From the NCBI GenBank assembly GCA_963786445.1, contig CAWAZU010000029.1, forward strand, positions 62,001 to 126,000: a stretch of DNA of 64,000 nt. Direction: 5' to 3'. Source of the stretch: JAFKFJ01 sp963786445 (GTDB lineage Bacteria; Pseudomonadota; Alphaproteobacteria; Acetobacterales; Acetobacteraceae). The position numbers and the translations under genes were made by a program. Under the pieces are notes generated by a model. The model had not been told where the DNA came from, did no database searches, and saw only the letters and a program-made list of their open reading frames with translations. Numbering within the stretch: the stretch's first letter is position 1; every line of letters starts with the position of its first letter. This document shows positions 9,423 through 19,111 of this stretch, piece after piece.

Positions 9423-9506
9423 GCGGCGGGCTTACACGATTTCGCAGGTGCGGCGTAGGCAGGCGAGGCACGCCAGGGTTGCCGGCGCCCGCCCGCCGGC
9501 GCGGGA

Positions 9507-10322
9507 TCAGCCGGCGACGCGCGTTGGCTCCGGGTGCGGCGGCGCGGCCTGGGCGAACCAGGCGTCGATCGCCCGCCGCATCGCCGTCGCGATCCGCGCG
9601 CGGTGCTGCGCCTGTCGCAACGCGGCCTCGTCCTCGCGGTTCGACATGAATCCCATCTCGACCAGCACGCTCGGGATGTCCGCCGCCTTCAGCACCACGA
9701 AGCCGGCATGGCGCGCCGGCCGGTCCAGCAAATCCACGTCCGCGCCGGAAAAACTGCCGACCAGCCCGTGCGCCAGCCGCGCCGAGCCGACACGCGTCTC
9801 CTGCCGCACCAGGCTGGCGAGGATTCTTGCCACGTCCGGCGAGACGCCGTGGAATTCCGGGCCGCCGAAACGGTCGGCCGCGTTCTCCCGCCGCGCCAGC
9901 GCCGCCGTCTGCGCGTCCGAGGCGGTGCCGGCGAGCGTATAGACGCTCGCCCCGCGCACCGAATGGTCGGTCAGCGCATCGGCGTGCATGGAGACGAACA
10001 GCGCCGCCCCGCGATGCTGCGCGATCGCCACCCGCTGCTCCAGCGGGATGAACACGTCATGCCCGCGCGTCAGCTCCACGTGGTAGCGCCCGTCCGCCAG
10101 CAGCTGCCGCCGCAGCTCCTCGGCCGCGGCCAGCGCCACGCGCTTCTCGTAGGTGCCCGAGACGCCGATCGCGCCGGGGTCTTTTCCGCCATGCCCGGGG
10201 TCGAGCATGACCAGCGGCGCTGACGACGGCGCGCCGCGCAGGCGCCGCTTGGCCAGCGCGGCGTCGGGGAGCAGGAAGCTAGCCACGGCGGCGGGGCCGA
10301 GCAGCAGACGACGGGTGATCAC
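9507..10322 (-). CDS. amiC: N-acetylmuramoyl-L-alanine amidase, AmiC type (Amidase_3)
   Basis: 271-aa zinc amidase that removes the stem peptide from peptidoglycan. The N-terminus has a signal with an RR pair (ITRRLLLGPAAVASFLLPDA), possibly Tat or Sec. Zinc ligands are His in LDPGHGGKDPGA, Glu in TYEKRVALA and His in SMHADAL. The catalytic Glu is in LVEMGFMSN. Start GTG 10322 has AGGAG nine bases upstream; the longer frame to 10673 lacks family similarity. It sits just upstream of PBP1A on the same strand (84-bp gap), which makes sense for two cell-wall enzymes. No AMIN domain is present, so septal targeting is not indicated. Confidence 0.9.
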   Translation of the reverse strand: MITRRLLLGPAAVASFLLPDAALAKRRLRGAPSSAPLVMLDPGHGGKDPGAIGVSGTYEKRVALAAAEELRRQLLADGRYHVELTRGHDVFIPLEQRVAIAQHRGAALFVSMHADALTDHSVRGASVYTLAGTASDAQTAALARRENAADRFGGPEFHGVSPDVARILASLVRQETRVGSARLAHGLVGSFSGADVDLLDRPARHAGFVVLKAADIPSVLVEMGFMSNREDEAALRQAQHRARIATAMRRAIDAWFAQAAPPHPEPTRVAG

Positions 10323-10834
10323 CGGAACGCGCTCCTGCGGAAGCGTCAACTGGGCCGGTTTTCTAACCTGCCGACTCCGGTTTCGCACCTTACGCCTTGA
10401 TGAACCGTCGGCCAGATGTGTGGTTCGCGGTCGCAACGTGGCAGCCCTGCCACGGTTGTGCTTGCGATGGCTGCCGCGATTGCGCCATCGTCTGCCGACC
10501 GGCCGCGCGCCGGCGTGGCCCCATTCCCTCGGCCGCGCCGCAGTCGCAGCGGTGCCGGATTCGACTCCGAGGGCAGCGCCGTCCGGTTTGCGGCCGGTGT
10601 GCCCGCAGACACAGGTTTTCATGGCCGACGCCGGTCCCGTCTTGTTCCGCCCTGCTGCATGGTGCCGCCCCACGCGGGCCGCGCCGGTTGTCGGACGGGG
10701 CGGGAGCGTCGCCTTTGCCGTGCCGTCGCTGCGGACCCATCAGCCCTCGACCCCCGCATCCTGTCGCCCGTTGACGGAGGCCTCGCCGAGCGAAGCTCCG
10801 CGCCGTCGGGCGGCGCACTGGAGTTCAGGGCTGA
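10323..10834 (+). promoter_or_regulatory. Divergent amiC/rne intergenic region, long rne leader
   Basis: The 512 bp between the divergent amiC and rne genes contain no credible coding frame. A perfect 8-bp inverted repeat CGTGGCAG (10437-10444) and CTGCCACG (10447-10454) lies about 380 bp before the rne start. In enterobacteria rne mRNA is autoregulated through a long structured 5' leader, so a leader role is plausible here. No clear promoter hexamers were found by eye. Confidence 0.35.
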
Positions 10835-13586
10835 ATGAGCAAGCGCATGCTGATCGATGCCACCCACGCAGAAGAGACCCGCGTGGTGGTGCTGGACGGA
10901 ACCCGGCTTGAAGATTTCGACGTAGAGACCTCAACCAAGAAGCAACTCAAAGGCAACATCTACCTCGCGAAGATCGTCCGCGTGGAGCCGAGCCTCCAGG
11001 CGGCGTTCGTGGAATACGGCGGCGGGCGCCACGGTTTCCTGGCGTTCAGCGAAATCCACCCGGATTACTACCAGATCCCGGTCGCCGACCGGCAGCGCCT
11101 GCTGGCACTGCAGGCCGAGGAAGCGCGCGAGGAGGCGGAGCGCGAGGAAGCGGACGCCGACACCGCCCAGGCCGGCCACGCAGCGGCGGCGCCAGAGCCC
11201 CCGCCCGACGCCGAGCCGCAAGCCGAGGAAGCCCAGGCCGCGGCAGAGGTTGCACCCGCCGCCGAGGCGGTTGCACCTCCGCCGCCCAGGTGCCGACTCC
11301 GCCGAGGTTGTACCCGACTCTCCCGAGGTTGCACCCGACGAGGCCGCGCCGGACCCCGACGCGCCTCCCCGCCCCGCCCAGGCCGCCGCCATCGAGCGCG
11401 ACGAACGGTTTGGTTCCGTCGCCGAGGCCGAGGAGCCGGCCGACCATCCGGCCGGCACTGACGAAGCGCCGCCGGGCGAGATCGAGCCGCCCGACCTCGA
11501 CGCGCCGCCATCCGACATGCCGCCGCCGGAAACCGTCGGCGGCGAGAGCGACGCCGGCGAGGGCGCCGACGAGGCGCGCGCCCGCCGCACCTTCCGCTTC
11601 CTGCGCAACTACCGCATCCAGGAAGTCGTCAAGCGCCGGCAGATCATGCTGGTGCAGGTGGTCAAGGAGGAACGCGGCACCAAAGGCGCGGCGCTGACCA
11701 CCTACATCTCGCTGGCCGGCCGCTACTGCGTGCTGATGCCGAACTCGCCGCGCGGCGGCGGCATCTCGCGCAAGATCACCTCGGCGGCGGACCGGCGGCG
11801 GCTGAAGGAGATCACCGCCGAACTCGACGTGCCGCAGGGCATGGGCCTGATCGTGCGCACCGCCGGCGCCAACCGGCCGAAGGCGGAGATCAAGCGCGAC
11901 TGCGAATACCTGATGCGGCTGTGGGACGACATCCGCGAGCACACGCTGAAATCCGTCGCCCCCGCCTTGATCTACGAGGAAGCCTCGCTGATCAAGCGCG
12001 CCATCCGCGACGTCTATTCGCGCGACATCGACGAGGTGATCGTCGATGGCGAGGACGGCTGGCGCGGCGCGCACGAGTTCATGCGCATGCTGATGCCGAG
12101 CCACGCGAAGAAGGTGCAGCTGTGGCGCGGCAACGGCCAGCCGCTGTTCGCGAAATACCAGGTGGAGGCGCAGCTCGACGCGATGCTGGCGCCGAATGTG
12201 CAGCTGCGCTCCGGCGGCTATCTGGTGATCAACCAGACCGAGGCGCTGGTCGCGATCGACGTCAACTCCGGCCGCTCGACGCGCGAGCGCGGCATCGAGG
12301 AGACCGCGCTGCGCACCAACCTGGAAGCCGCCGACGAGGTGGCGCGGCAGCTGCGATTGCGCGATCTCGCCGGGCTGATCGTCATCGACTTCATCGACAT
12401 GGAGGCGCGCAAGCACAACGCGATGGTCGAGCGGCGCCTGAAGGACGCGCTGAAGATCGACCGCGCGCGCATCCAGGTCGGCCATATCAGCCATTTCGGC
12501 CTGCTGGAAATGAGCCGCCAGCGGCTGCGCCCGTCGCTCGCCGAGACGAGTTTTTCGCCCTGTCCGCATTGCGGCGGCACCGGCCATGTGCGCTCGACCG
12601 AAAGCAGCGCCATCCACGTGCTGCGCGCCATCGAGGAAGAGGGCGCGAAAGGCCGCGCCAGCGCGATCCGCGTGCAGGTGGCGGGCGTGGTGGCGATGTA
12701 TCTGCTCAACCACAAGCGCGATCGGCTGGCCGAGATCGAGGCGCGCTATGCCATGCACGTGACCTTCGAGCCGGACGAGACGCTGGTGCCGCCGCAGATC
12801 CGCATCGAGCGCCTGCGCCCGGCCGTGCCGGAGGCGGAGCGCCCGACCCACGGGCCGGTCGCCCCCGCCGCGCCGGCGCTGCCGGCGATCGACGAGGCGG
12901 AGGAGGAGGAGGACGAGGCCGAAGCCGAGGACGCGGCGGAGGCGAGCGCCGCCGAGCCGACGGCGCCGGACGCGGGCGAGGCGCACGCCGCCGGCGAGGA
13001 TGCCGAACGCCGCCGCCGCCGCCGCCGCCGGCGTCGCGGCGGCCGTCGCGAGGGCGCCGCGGCCGAGCCGGCCATGCCCGAGCCGGCCGCCGAGGCCGGG
13101 CCGGCGGGAGCGCAGCCGGAGGCGATGCCGGCGCCGCTCGATCCCGCGCAGGCGGAGCAGCCGAGCGTGCCGGTGGACGGGCTGGACGAGGCGGGCCTGC
13201 CGCGCGCCCGGCGCCGCGGGCGGCGCGGCGGACGGCGCCGCGGCGCCATCGAACCGGCGGCGGCGCCGGAGCCGGTGCCGCAGGAGGTGCCGGCCTATAT
13301 CGGCCCGACGCCGGCCGACCCGTTCGGCGGCGTGTCGTATGACCTGTTCGACATGATGGACGAGGACATCGTGGCACCGCCGGCGCCACAAGCCGCACCG
13401 GAAGCGCCGGCCGAGGCAGCGCCGGCAGACCCGCCGCAGGAGAGCGTCGCCGTGGCGGCGGAGCCGCCGCCCGCGCCGGACGAACCCGCGCCCGAAGAAC
13501 CGCCGCCCGCCCCGGCGATCCAGCCGGTCGTCATCGCCGAGGAGCCGCCGAATGCGGATCGCAAGCGGGGCTGGTGGCGGCGGTAG
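10835..13586 (+). CDS. rne: Ribonuclease E (one frameshift)
   Basis: Essential endoribonuclease and degradosome scaffold. The N-terminus SKRMLIDATHAEETRVVVLDG and the S1 domain (GNIYLAKIVRVEPSLQAAFV) are followed by a ~200-aa acidic, Pro/Ala-rich insertion inside the S1 region, as in other alphaproteobacterial enzymes. The S1 fold then resumes (RTFRFLRNYRIQEVVKRRQI). DNase-I-like catalytic Asp residues lie in LVAIDVNSGR and LIVIDFIDMEA, and the zinc-link is CPHCGGTGH. The C-terminal half is disordered, with Arg-rich RNA-binding blocks (RRRRRRRRRGGRRE, RRRGRRGGRRRG) and the tail RKRGWWRR. Frames join near 11285-11300, where one extra base is needed; repaired length is 916 aa. The break lies in the low-complexity insertion with the repeated EVVPDS/EVAPDE units. 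Confidence 0.93.
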
Positions 13587-13609
13587 GGTCGGCGGCGCCG
13601 GCGCGGTGC

Positions 13610-15082
13610 CTAGCGGACGCCGCCCGGCCAGAACACCACGCGGATGGTCTGGGCGATGATCAGCAGGTCGAACAGGATGCTGAAGTTCTTGACGTAGTAA
13701 AGGTCGTAGCTGAGCTTGGAGCGGGCATCGTCGATCGAGGCGCCGTACGGGTAGTTGATCTGCGCCCAGCCGGTCAGCCCGGCCTTCACCACGTGGCGCT
13801 CGTGGTAGAGCGGCACCTGATGGGCCAGCATGGCGACGAAGCCGGGGCGCTCGGGGCGCGGCCCGACCAGCGACATGTCGCCGCGCAGCACGTTGAACAG
13901 TTGCGGCATCTCGTCGATGCGGGTGCGCCGCAGCAGCGCGCCGATGCGGGTGATGCGGGGGTCCTTGTCGGCCGCCCACACCGCGCCGTGGCGTTCGGCA
14001 TCGACGCGCATGGTGCGCAGCTTCAGGATGCGGAACACCCGCCCATGCCGCGTCACCCGTTCCTGGCGATACAGCACCGGGCCGCGGTCGTTCAGCTTGA
14101 TCGCCACCGCGGCGCCGAGCAGCACCGGCGCGAACAGCGTCAGGAAGACAAAGCTGACCGCAAGGTCGAGGCCGCGCTTGAGCACCCGGTCGAGCAGGCC
14201 GAAATAGAACCCCTCCGAGAACAGCAGCCAGCCGAGTTCCATGCGTTTCAGATCGACGCGGTGGATCTCGTTCTCGACGAAGCCGAGATACTGCTGCACC
14301 GGAAACCCGGCGACCTTGCATTGCAGCAGCGATGCGAGGTCCATGCCGCGGCGTTCGTCGGGGGCGACGACGATCTGCTCGACGGCGAAGCGCCGTGCGA
14401 CGGCGAGCGGGCCGTGGCGGCCGACGGAGATGACGGGGCCGGCGCCGCCGGCGGCCAGCCGCGGGTCGATCTCGCCGAGTGCCGGGTCGTGCAGGAAGAT
14501 CATGCGGTAGTTCAGGTTGCGGCCTTCCTTGCCGAGCATCCACATCAGGTCCCAGGCGCGCCTGCCGGCGCCGAGGACGAGCAGGCGGCGGCGGAACAGG
14601 CCGCGCCGGCGCAGCGCGTAAAACAGGATGCGCGCGAGGGCGCCGCCGACGGAGCCGCAGCCGACGAAGGCGGTGAACAGCCAGCCCTGGTTGGGCAGCG
14701 GCGCGCCGAGCAGGGCCAGCAGCGCCAGCGCGCCGAGGCCGCCCAGCCCGATCGCGAGCGGCAGGCGGCCAAGCGCCTTGCCGGTTTCGAGGATCATGTC
14801 GCGGCGATAGAGGCCGAGCATGTAGAGACTGGCGAGGCCGGACGCCGGATAGAGCAGCCGCGCGAGCCAGGCGACGATGGTGGGCGGCGGGAGCAGGCCG
14901 GCCAGCGCCAGCAGCACCGGCCAGCACAACGCGATGGCAACAGCGTCGAGCAGGAACAAAGCGAGGCTCGGCGAAGGGCGGACGAGGTGCTTGGCCACGT
15001 CCGGGCCGACCCCGCCGGCCGGCGCGGTGCGGGGCGGGCCGATTGCGTCGATCCTGGTGAATTCGATCGTGGTCCCGGCCAT
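13610..15082 (-). CDS. Polyprenyl glycosylphosphotransferase (undecaprenyl-phosphate sugar transferase, EpsB-like)
   Basis: 490 aa; transfers a sugar-1-phosphate to undecaprenyl phosphate, the first step of exopolysaccharide assembly. The N-terminal ~130 residues hold about four membrane helices. A Rossmann-like CoA-binding-type region follows (RRRLLVLGAGRRAWDL). The C-terminal bacterial sugar-transferase domain begins with a membrane helix (LKRGLDLAVSFVFLTLFAP) and carries the family motifs KLRTMR, RRTRIDEMPQLFNVL, SLVGPRPERP and KAGLTGWAQINYPYG. Start ATG 15082; GTG 15106 is possible. No other polysaccharide gene is nearby, so it is an orphan priming enzyme here. Confidence 0.9.
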   Translation of the reverse strand: MAGTTIEFTRIDAIGPPRTAPAGGVGPDVAKHLVRPSPSLALFLLDAVAIALCWPVLLALAGLLPPPTIVAWLARLLYPASGLASLYMLGLYRRDMILETGKALGRLPLAIGLGGLGALALLALLGAPLPNQGWLFTAFVGCGSVGGALARILFYALRRRGLFRRRLLVLGAGRRAWDLMWMLGKEGRNLNYRMIFLHDPALGEIDPRLAAGGAGPVISVGRHGPLAVARRFAVEQIVVAPDERRGMDLASLLQCKVAGFPVQQYLGFVENEIHRVDLKRMELGWLLFSEGFYFGLLDRVLKRGLDLAVSFVFLTLFAPVLLGAAVAIKLNDRGPVLYRQERVTRHGRVFRILKLRTMRVDAERHGAVWAADKDPRITRIGALLRRTRIDEMPQLFNVLRGDMSLVGPRPERPGFVAMLAHQVPLYHERHVVKAGLTGWAQINYPYGASIDDARSKLSYDLYYVKNFSILFDLLIIAQTIRVVFWPGGVR

Positions 15083-15126
15083 GTGTGTCCCGTTCCCGCT
15101 CGCCACGGGGATCGCGGCGAGTTTCC

Positions 15127-15156
15127 ATATTAGCTTGCTGAACTTATTTTAGTAAA
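15127..15156 (-). promoter_or_regulatory. Candidate promoter of the sugar transferase gene
   Basis: In the only AT-rich patch of the region the minus strand reads TTTACT (15156-15151), an 18-bp spacer, then TAATAT (15132-15127). A start point near 15120 would give a ~40-nt leader to ATG 15082. The match to -35 is poor and to -10 moderate. Confidence 0.35.
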
Positions 15157-15431
15157 GGAATTGTGACGGATTGGGCGGGAGGCTCGGTTGCGTGCGGCGA
15201 CGTTGCAGCTTGGCCTTTGCGGAATGTCGCTTTCGCGGCGTGGCAAAGCGGCTTGCATCGGGCTGTCGGGGATTCAGGCGCGGCGGGGGCCGCGGCGTGG
15301 GCCTGCTCCTCGGTCAGCGCGTCGAAGCGCGTCCGATCATGTTTTGCGGCTTTCGCCAGGGTATCCGTGCCGCTCACAAGGTTCAGCCTTGCGGGCCGCG
15401 ATGACGAAGAACGAAGCGCCGGCCGCCCTGG

Positions 15432-15451
15432 ATGCCCGCGTGCGCGGGCAT
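15432..15451. repeat. Hairpin repeat downstream of the aminotransferase gene
   Basis: Perfect 9-bp inverted repeat ATGCCCGCG/CGCGGGCAT around TG, in the context CTGGATGCCC...GGGCATGACG. This context is a very common dispersed intergenic repeat in alpha- and betaproteobacteria. It begins 11 bp beyond the aminotransferase stop and may also end that transcript. There is no U-tract. Confidence 0.55.
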
Positions 15452-15461
15452 GACGAACGGG

Positions 15462-16659
15462 TCAGCGTCCTTGCTCCGCGGCATGACCGAGCCCCGCGGC
15501 GCCCGCCCATTCCGCCAGCCGCCCGGCCGCCGCCGCCATGTCCGCCTCCGGGCCGCAATAGCTGAAGCGCACAAAACGGCTGCCGCGCGCCCGGTCGAAA
15601 TCCACCCCCGGCGCCGCCGCAACCGCCGCCTCGGCCAGCATGCGCGCGCAAAACGCCTCGCTGTCGTTGGTCAGGCGCGCAGACGTCGGCATAGAGATAG
15701 AACGCGCCCTCCGCCGGGCCGAGCGCGAACCCCGCCGCCGGCAGCGCGCGCAGCAGCAGGTCGCGCGAACGGCGATAGCGCGCCACGTTGGCCTGCAATT
15801 CCACGCCGCAGTCGAACGCCGCCTCGGCCGCGATCTGGGCGATGTGCGGGGCGCTGATGAAAAGATTCTGCGCCAGCCGCTCCACCGGCCGCACCAGGTC
15901 CTCCGGCAGCAGCAGCCAGCCGACGCGCCAGCCGGTCATGGAAAAGTATTTGGAAAAGCTGTTGACCACGACGGCATGTTCGCTGAACGCGGCGGCGGTC
16001 GCGAGCGGCGCGTCATAGTGCAGGCCGTGGTAGATCTCGTCGCTGACCAGCCGCACGCCGGCGCCGTCGCACCAGCGCGCCAGCGCGGCGAGTTCGTCCG
16101 GATGCAGCATCGTGCCGGCCGGGTTGCAGGGGCTGGCGACGATCAGCCCGTCCGGCGGCGGATCGAGCCGCTCCAGCATCGCGACCGTCGGCTGGAAGCG
16201 GCTCGACCCATCGGTCTCCAGCAATGTCGGAGAAAAGCCGAGCGCGGTCAGGATGTTGACATAGGGCGGGTAGAACGGGGCGGCGAGCGCGATCCGGTCG
16301 CCGGGGTCGAACGCGGCGAGGAAGGCCAGCGGGAACGCCCCCGACGCCCCCACCGTCACCGCCACGCGCGAAGCCGGCACGGCGAGACCGTACCAGTCGC
16401 GATAGTGCCGCGCGATCCGCTCGCGCAGCGAGCGCAGGCCGAACGCCTCGGTGTAGCCGAGCGGCGCGCCCGTCCGCAGCGCCGCCTGCGCGGCACGCAC
16501 GGCGCCCGCAGGGGCGCCGGTGCCGGGCTGGCCGACCTCCATGCGGATGACGTGCGGCGCACCCGCAGGCAGCGCCGCCTGCCGCGCGTTGGCGGCGGCG
16601 ATCACGTCCATCACGATGAAGGGCGGCGCCGCCGCGCCGCGTCCGACCTTGCGCGGCAT
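15462..16659 (-). CDS. Pyridoxal-phosphate aminotransferase, class I/II (one frameshift)
   Basis: Fold-type-I aminotransferase of the aspartate/alanine transaminase group. Visible features are the PLP-ring region YTEAFGLRSLRERIARHY, the NPAG motif in SPCNPAGTML, DEIYHGL, the Schiff-base lysine in NSFSKYFSMTGWRVGW, and a C-terminal Arg in SRFVRFSYCGP that would bind substrate carboxylate. Frames join near 15680 (YLYADV then ARLTNDSEAF) by one extra base; repaired length 398 aa. Its ATG directly follows the stop codon of the gamma-glutamyltransferase gene, so the two form an operon. Substrate cannot be told from sequence. Confidence 0.87.
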
Positions 16660-18195
16660 CTAGCGATACGTCGGAATGCCGGGCGCGGGGGCGAAGTTCT
16701 GCGGCAGCGGCGCCTGTTCCGGCTCCGGCCCGACCGGCACGCCCGCCTCGGTCCCGATCGCCAGCCCGGAGCCGCGCGGATCGACCGCCCAGAAGCACGA
16801 CTGCGGCGCGCCCGGCAGCAGGCCGGGGCACGCGATCATGTTGGCCCGGCCGGGTGCCGGCACCGGCGCCGGCATCGGGTGCGCGGTCGGGCCGCGATCG
16901 GCGAGGGCCGCCTGCATCGCCAGCGCGGCGGCGAGCGGCGCCGCCTCCTGCCCGGAGCCGCCGACCGCGGCGCGGAAGGCATGGCGGCGCGGGTTCCAGG
17001 CCAGCGCCGCCGCGAGCAGCGGCGCCGGCACCCGCGCCGGCGAGGCGGCGAGCAGGATGCCGGTGCCGGCGGCGACGCGCCCGGTGCCGAACAGGTTGTT
17101 CATGGTCAGCGCGCAGGCCACCGCATCGCCGCGCCGGTCCAGCACCACGAAGGTCGTCGAGGCCGGCAGCGGCGGCAGGCTCGCCGCCGGCAGGGTCGGC
17201 GCGGCGGCCAGCACCGCGCGCGCATCCCCGCCCGCCTGCCGCCAGCGCGCGGCAACCGCCAGCGCCTGCGCGCCGGCCGCGTCCACGGCTTGCGGATGCT
17301 GCCGCAGCGCCGCGAACGCCGCCGCGGCGGCCAGCCCGCCATCGGCCGGCGGCGGCAGGAACGCGACCGTGTCGGCGCCCGCCGGCTCGTCCAGCGCCGG
17401 CGCGAAACGGGCGAGCGCGTCGCGCAGATCGGGCACCGTCAGCCCCGCCCCGGCGTCATGCGCCGCGTCGGCCAGCGTGTGCGCCAGCACGCCCTGGTAG
17501 AGATCGCCGATGCCGCTGCGCCGCAACTCGCCGAGTGTCGCCGCCAGCCCCGGCTGCACCAGCCGGCTGCCCTCCTTCACCGGCGCGCCGTCCGGGAAGA
17601 ACACGGCACGCGCGCCGGGATCGGCCGCCAGCGGCGCGGCCACGATGCTCAGGTCGTGGGCCAGCGAGCGGGAGACCGTGACGCCGTCGCGCGCCATCTG
17701 CTCGGCCGGGCCGAGCAGCGAGTCGAAGCGGCGGGTGCCGTAGCGCGAATGCAGCAAATAGAGGCCGCGCGCCAGCATCGGCACCGCGGCCGGCCGGTCG
17801 CCGGCCTCGGGATGCGCCGGCGCCGGCGGGGTGAACAGCACCGCCTGCGGCACGCCCTGGTTCGGCCCTTTGCGCGCCGGGTCGTAGGCCAGGCAGGCAC
17901 CGCCGCCGCCCAGGCCGGCGCGCGAGGGCAGCGTGACCGCGAGCGCAAACCCGACCGCGACCGCCGCGTCCGCCGCCGTGCCGCCGGCCGACAGCACCTC
18001 CCGCCCGACCAGCGCCGCACTCGGCTCGTCGGCCGCCACGCCACCCAAAAACCCTTTGACGAAGCCCGGCGTGCCGCTTTGCGGTCCGCTCGGGCCGGTG
18101 ACGGCGTTCACGACGTTCGGCAGGCCGCAGCCGCCGAGCATCAGCGTCACGGCGAGCAGGACGGCACCCCGCGAGTGGGCTATGCTGCCGGCCAT
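16660..18195 (-). CDS. Gamma-glutamyltransferase family lipoprotein
   Basis: 511-aa Ntn-hydrolase family protein. The N-terminus is a lipoprotein signal (VLLAVTLMLGGC), so it is probably envelope-anchored. The large-subunit part includes EVLSAGGTAADAAVAVGFALAV and PSRAGLGGGGACL, matching the GGT fold. The likely autoprocessing/nucleophile Thr is in ASTTFVVLDRRGDAVA, followed by MNNLFGTGRV. At ~511 aa it is shorter than E. coli Ggt (580) and the usual His after TT is Phe, so enzymatic activity on glutathione is not certain. ATG 18195 is chosen over GTG/ACG starts upstream. Co-transcribed with the aminotransferase. Confidence 0.82.
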   Translation of the reverse strand: MAGSIAHSRGAVLLAVTLMLGGCGLPNVVNAVTGPSGPQSGTPGFVKGFLGGVAADEPSAALVGREVLSAGGTAADAAVAVGFALAVTLPSRAGLGGGGACLAYDPARKGPNQGVPQAVLFTPPAPAHPEAGDRPAAVPMLARGLYLLHSRYGTRRFDSLLGPAEQMARDGVTVSRSLAHDLSIVAAPLAADPGARAVFFPDGAPVKEGSRLVQPGLAATLGELRRSGIGDLYQGVLAHTLADAAHDAGAGLTVPDLRDALARFAPALDEPAGADTVAFLPPPADGGLAAAAAFAALRQHPQAVDAAGAQALAVAARWRQAGGDARAVLAAAPTLPAASLPPLPASTTFVVLDRRGDAVACALTMNNLFGTGRVAAGTGILLAASPARVPAPLLAAALAWNPRRHAFRAAVGGSGQEAAPLAAALAMQAALADRGPTAHPMPAPVPAPGRANMIACPGLLPGAPQSCFWAVDPRGSGLAIGTEAGVPVGPEPEQAPLPQNFAPAPGIPTYR

Positions 18196-18352
18196 GCGCT
18201 GGCCGTCCCTGTTGCCGCTGCTGCCCAACTGCGTCACGCTGCCTCCCTCGCCGCGCGGCCGGTTCCGTTCGCCATCCGGTCCGCATGATCACGCCGCGCG
18301 ACGCCATAGACGCCTTCGCCACAACCGACAACCGCCGTGGAGTCCGCTGCCC

Positions 18353-19111
18353 ATGCGTTTCGTGTTCGCCCTGCTGCTCGGCCTCGCGCTGGCGCCCGGA
18401 GCGCGCGCCGCGGAGGCGCCCGCGAGCTTCACGCCGGCGCAGCGCGCCGAGATCGTTGCCATCATCCGCGAGGCGATGGTGCGCGACCCGACGATCCTGC
18501 GCGACGCGGTCGCCGCTTTGCAGGAGAGCGAATCGGCGCACCGCGACGCCGAGGCGCGCAGCGCCATCGCCGCCGCCGGCCCGGCGCTGGTGCGCGCCGC
18601 CGGCGATCCGGTCGCCGGCAATCCGCGCGGCGACGTGACGGTGGTGGAGTTCTACGACCTGCGCTGCCCGTATTGCCGGCGCATGCTGCCGGTGATCGAC
18701 GCGCTGCTCAAGCGCGACCCGAAGGTCCGGCTGGTGTACAAGGACATCCCGATCCTCGGCCCCGGCAGCGTGCTCGGCGCGCGCGCGGTGCTGGCCGCCC
18801 AGCTTCAGGACGGCTACGCCCGGCTGCAGACCGCGCTGATGCATGGCGGCCCGCAGATCACCGAGGACAGCCTGCAGAGCGCGGCGCGCGCGGCCGGCCT
18901 CGACTGGGCGCGGCTGCAGCACGACATGAAGGACCCGGCGATCGCGGCGCGGCTGCACGACAACCTCGACCTGGCGCGGCAGCTCGGGATCGATGGCACG
19001 CCGGCCTTCGTCATCGGCCAGCGGCTGATGCCCGGCGCGCTGGAGCTGGCCGATCTGCAGGGCGCAGTGGCGGCGGCACGGGCGACGGAGGCTACTGCAG
19101 CGGCACGCTGA
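18353..19111 (+). CDS. DsbA-family periplasmic thiol oxidoreductase
   Basis: 252 aa with a signal peptide (RFVFALLLGLALAPGARA). Residues ~27-60 are a helical Com1/ScsC-type N-terminal segment (TPAQRAEIVAIIREAMVRDP). The thioredoxin fold begins at GDVTVVEFYDLRCPYCRRM, giving a CPYC redox centre. The cis-proline loop is GIDGTPAFVIG. This is the DsbA/Com1-like group that oxidises or isomerises disulfides in exported proteins. Divergent from the GGT gene, sharing a 157-bp promoter region. Its last 20 bp overlap the convergent small gene. Confidence 0.88.
   Translation: MRFVFALLLGLALAPGARAAEAPASFTPAQRAEIVAIIREAMVRDPTILRDAVAALQESESAHRDAEARSAIAAAGPALVRAAGDPVAGNPRGDVTVVEFYDLRCPYCRRMLPVIDALLKRDPKVRLVYKDIPILGPGSVLGARAVLAAQLQDGYARLQTALMHGGPQITEDSLQSAARAAGLDWARLQHDMKDPAIAARLHDNLDLARQLGIDGTPAFVIGQRLMPGALELADLQGAVAAARATEATAAAR

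Larger units (their letters stand above)
15107..15461. other. Intergenic region without a supported gene
   Basis: The 355 bp between the sugar transferase start and the aminotransferase end contain an AT-rich promoter-like patch (15127-15156) and a dispersed-type hairpin (15432-15451). Short reading frames here have no start signals or recognisable content. Confidence 0.5.

Noticed and set aside
10323..10834. Several 60-140-codon frames in the amiC-rne spacer
   Set aside because: They overlap on both strands, lack Shine-Dalgarno signals and have Arg/Pro/Ala-rich random composition.
13000..13060. Simple-sequence GCC/CGC tract as a separate repeat feature
   Set aside because: It encodes the Arg-rich RNA-binding block of RNase E.
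11046..15128. 1360-codon open frame on the minus strand across rne and the sugar transferase
   Set aside because: Produced by high GC (few stop codons). It is antisense to rne and out of frame with the sugar transferase; composition is non-globular.
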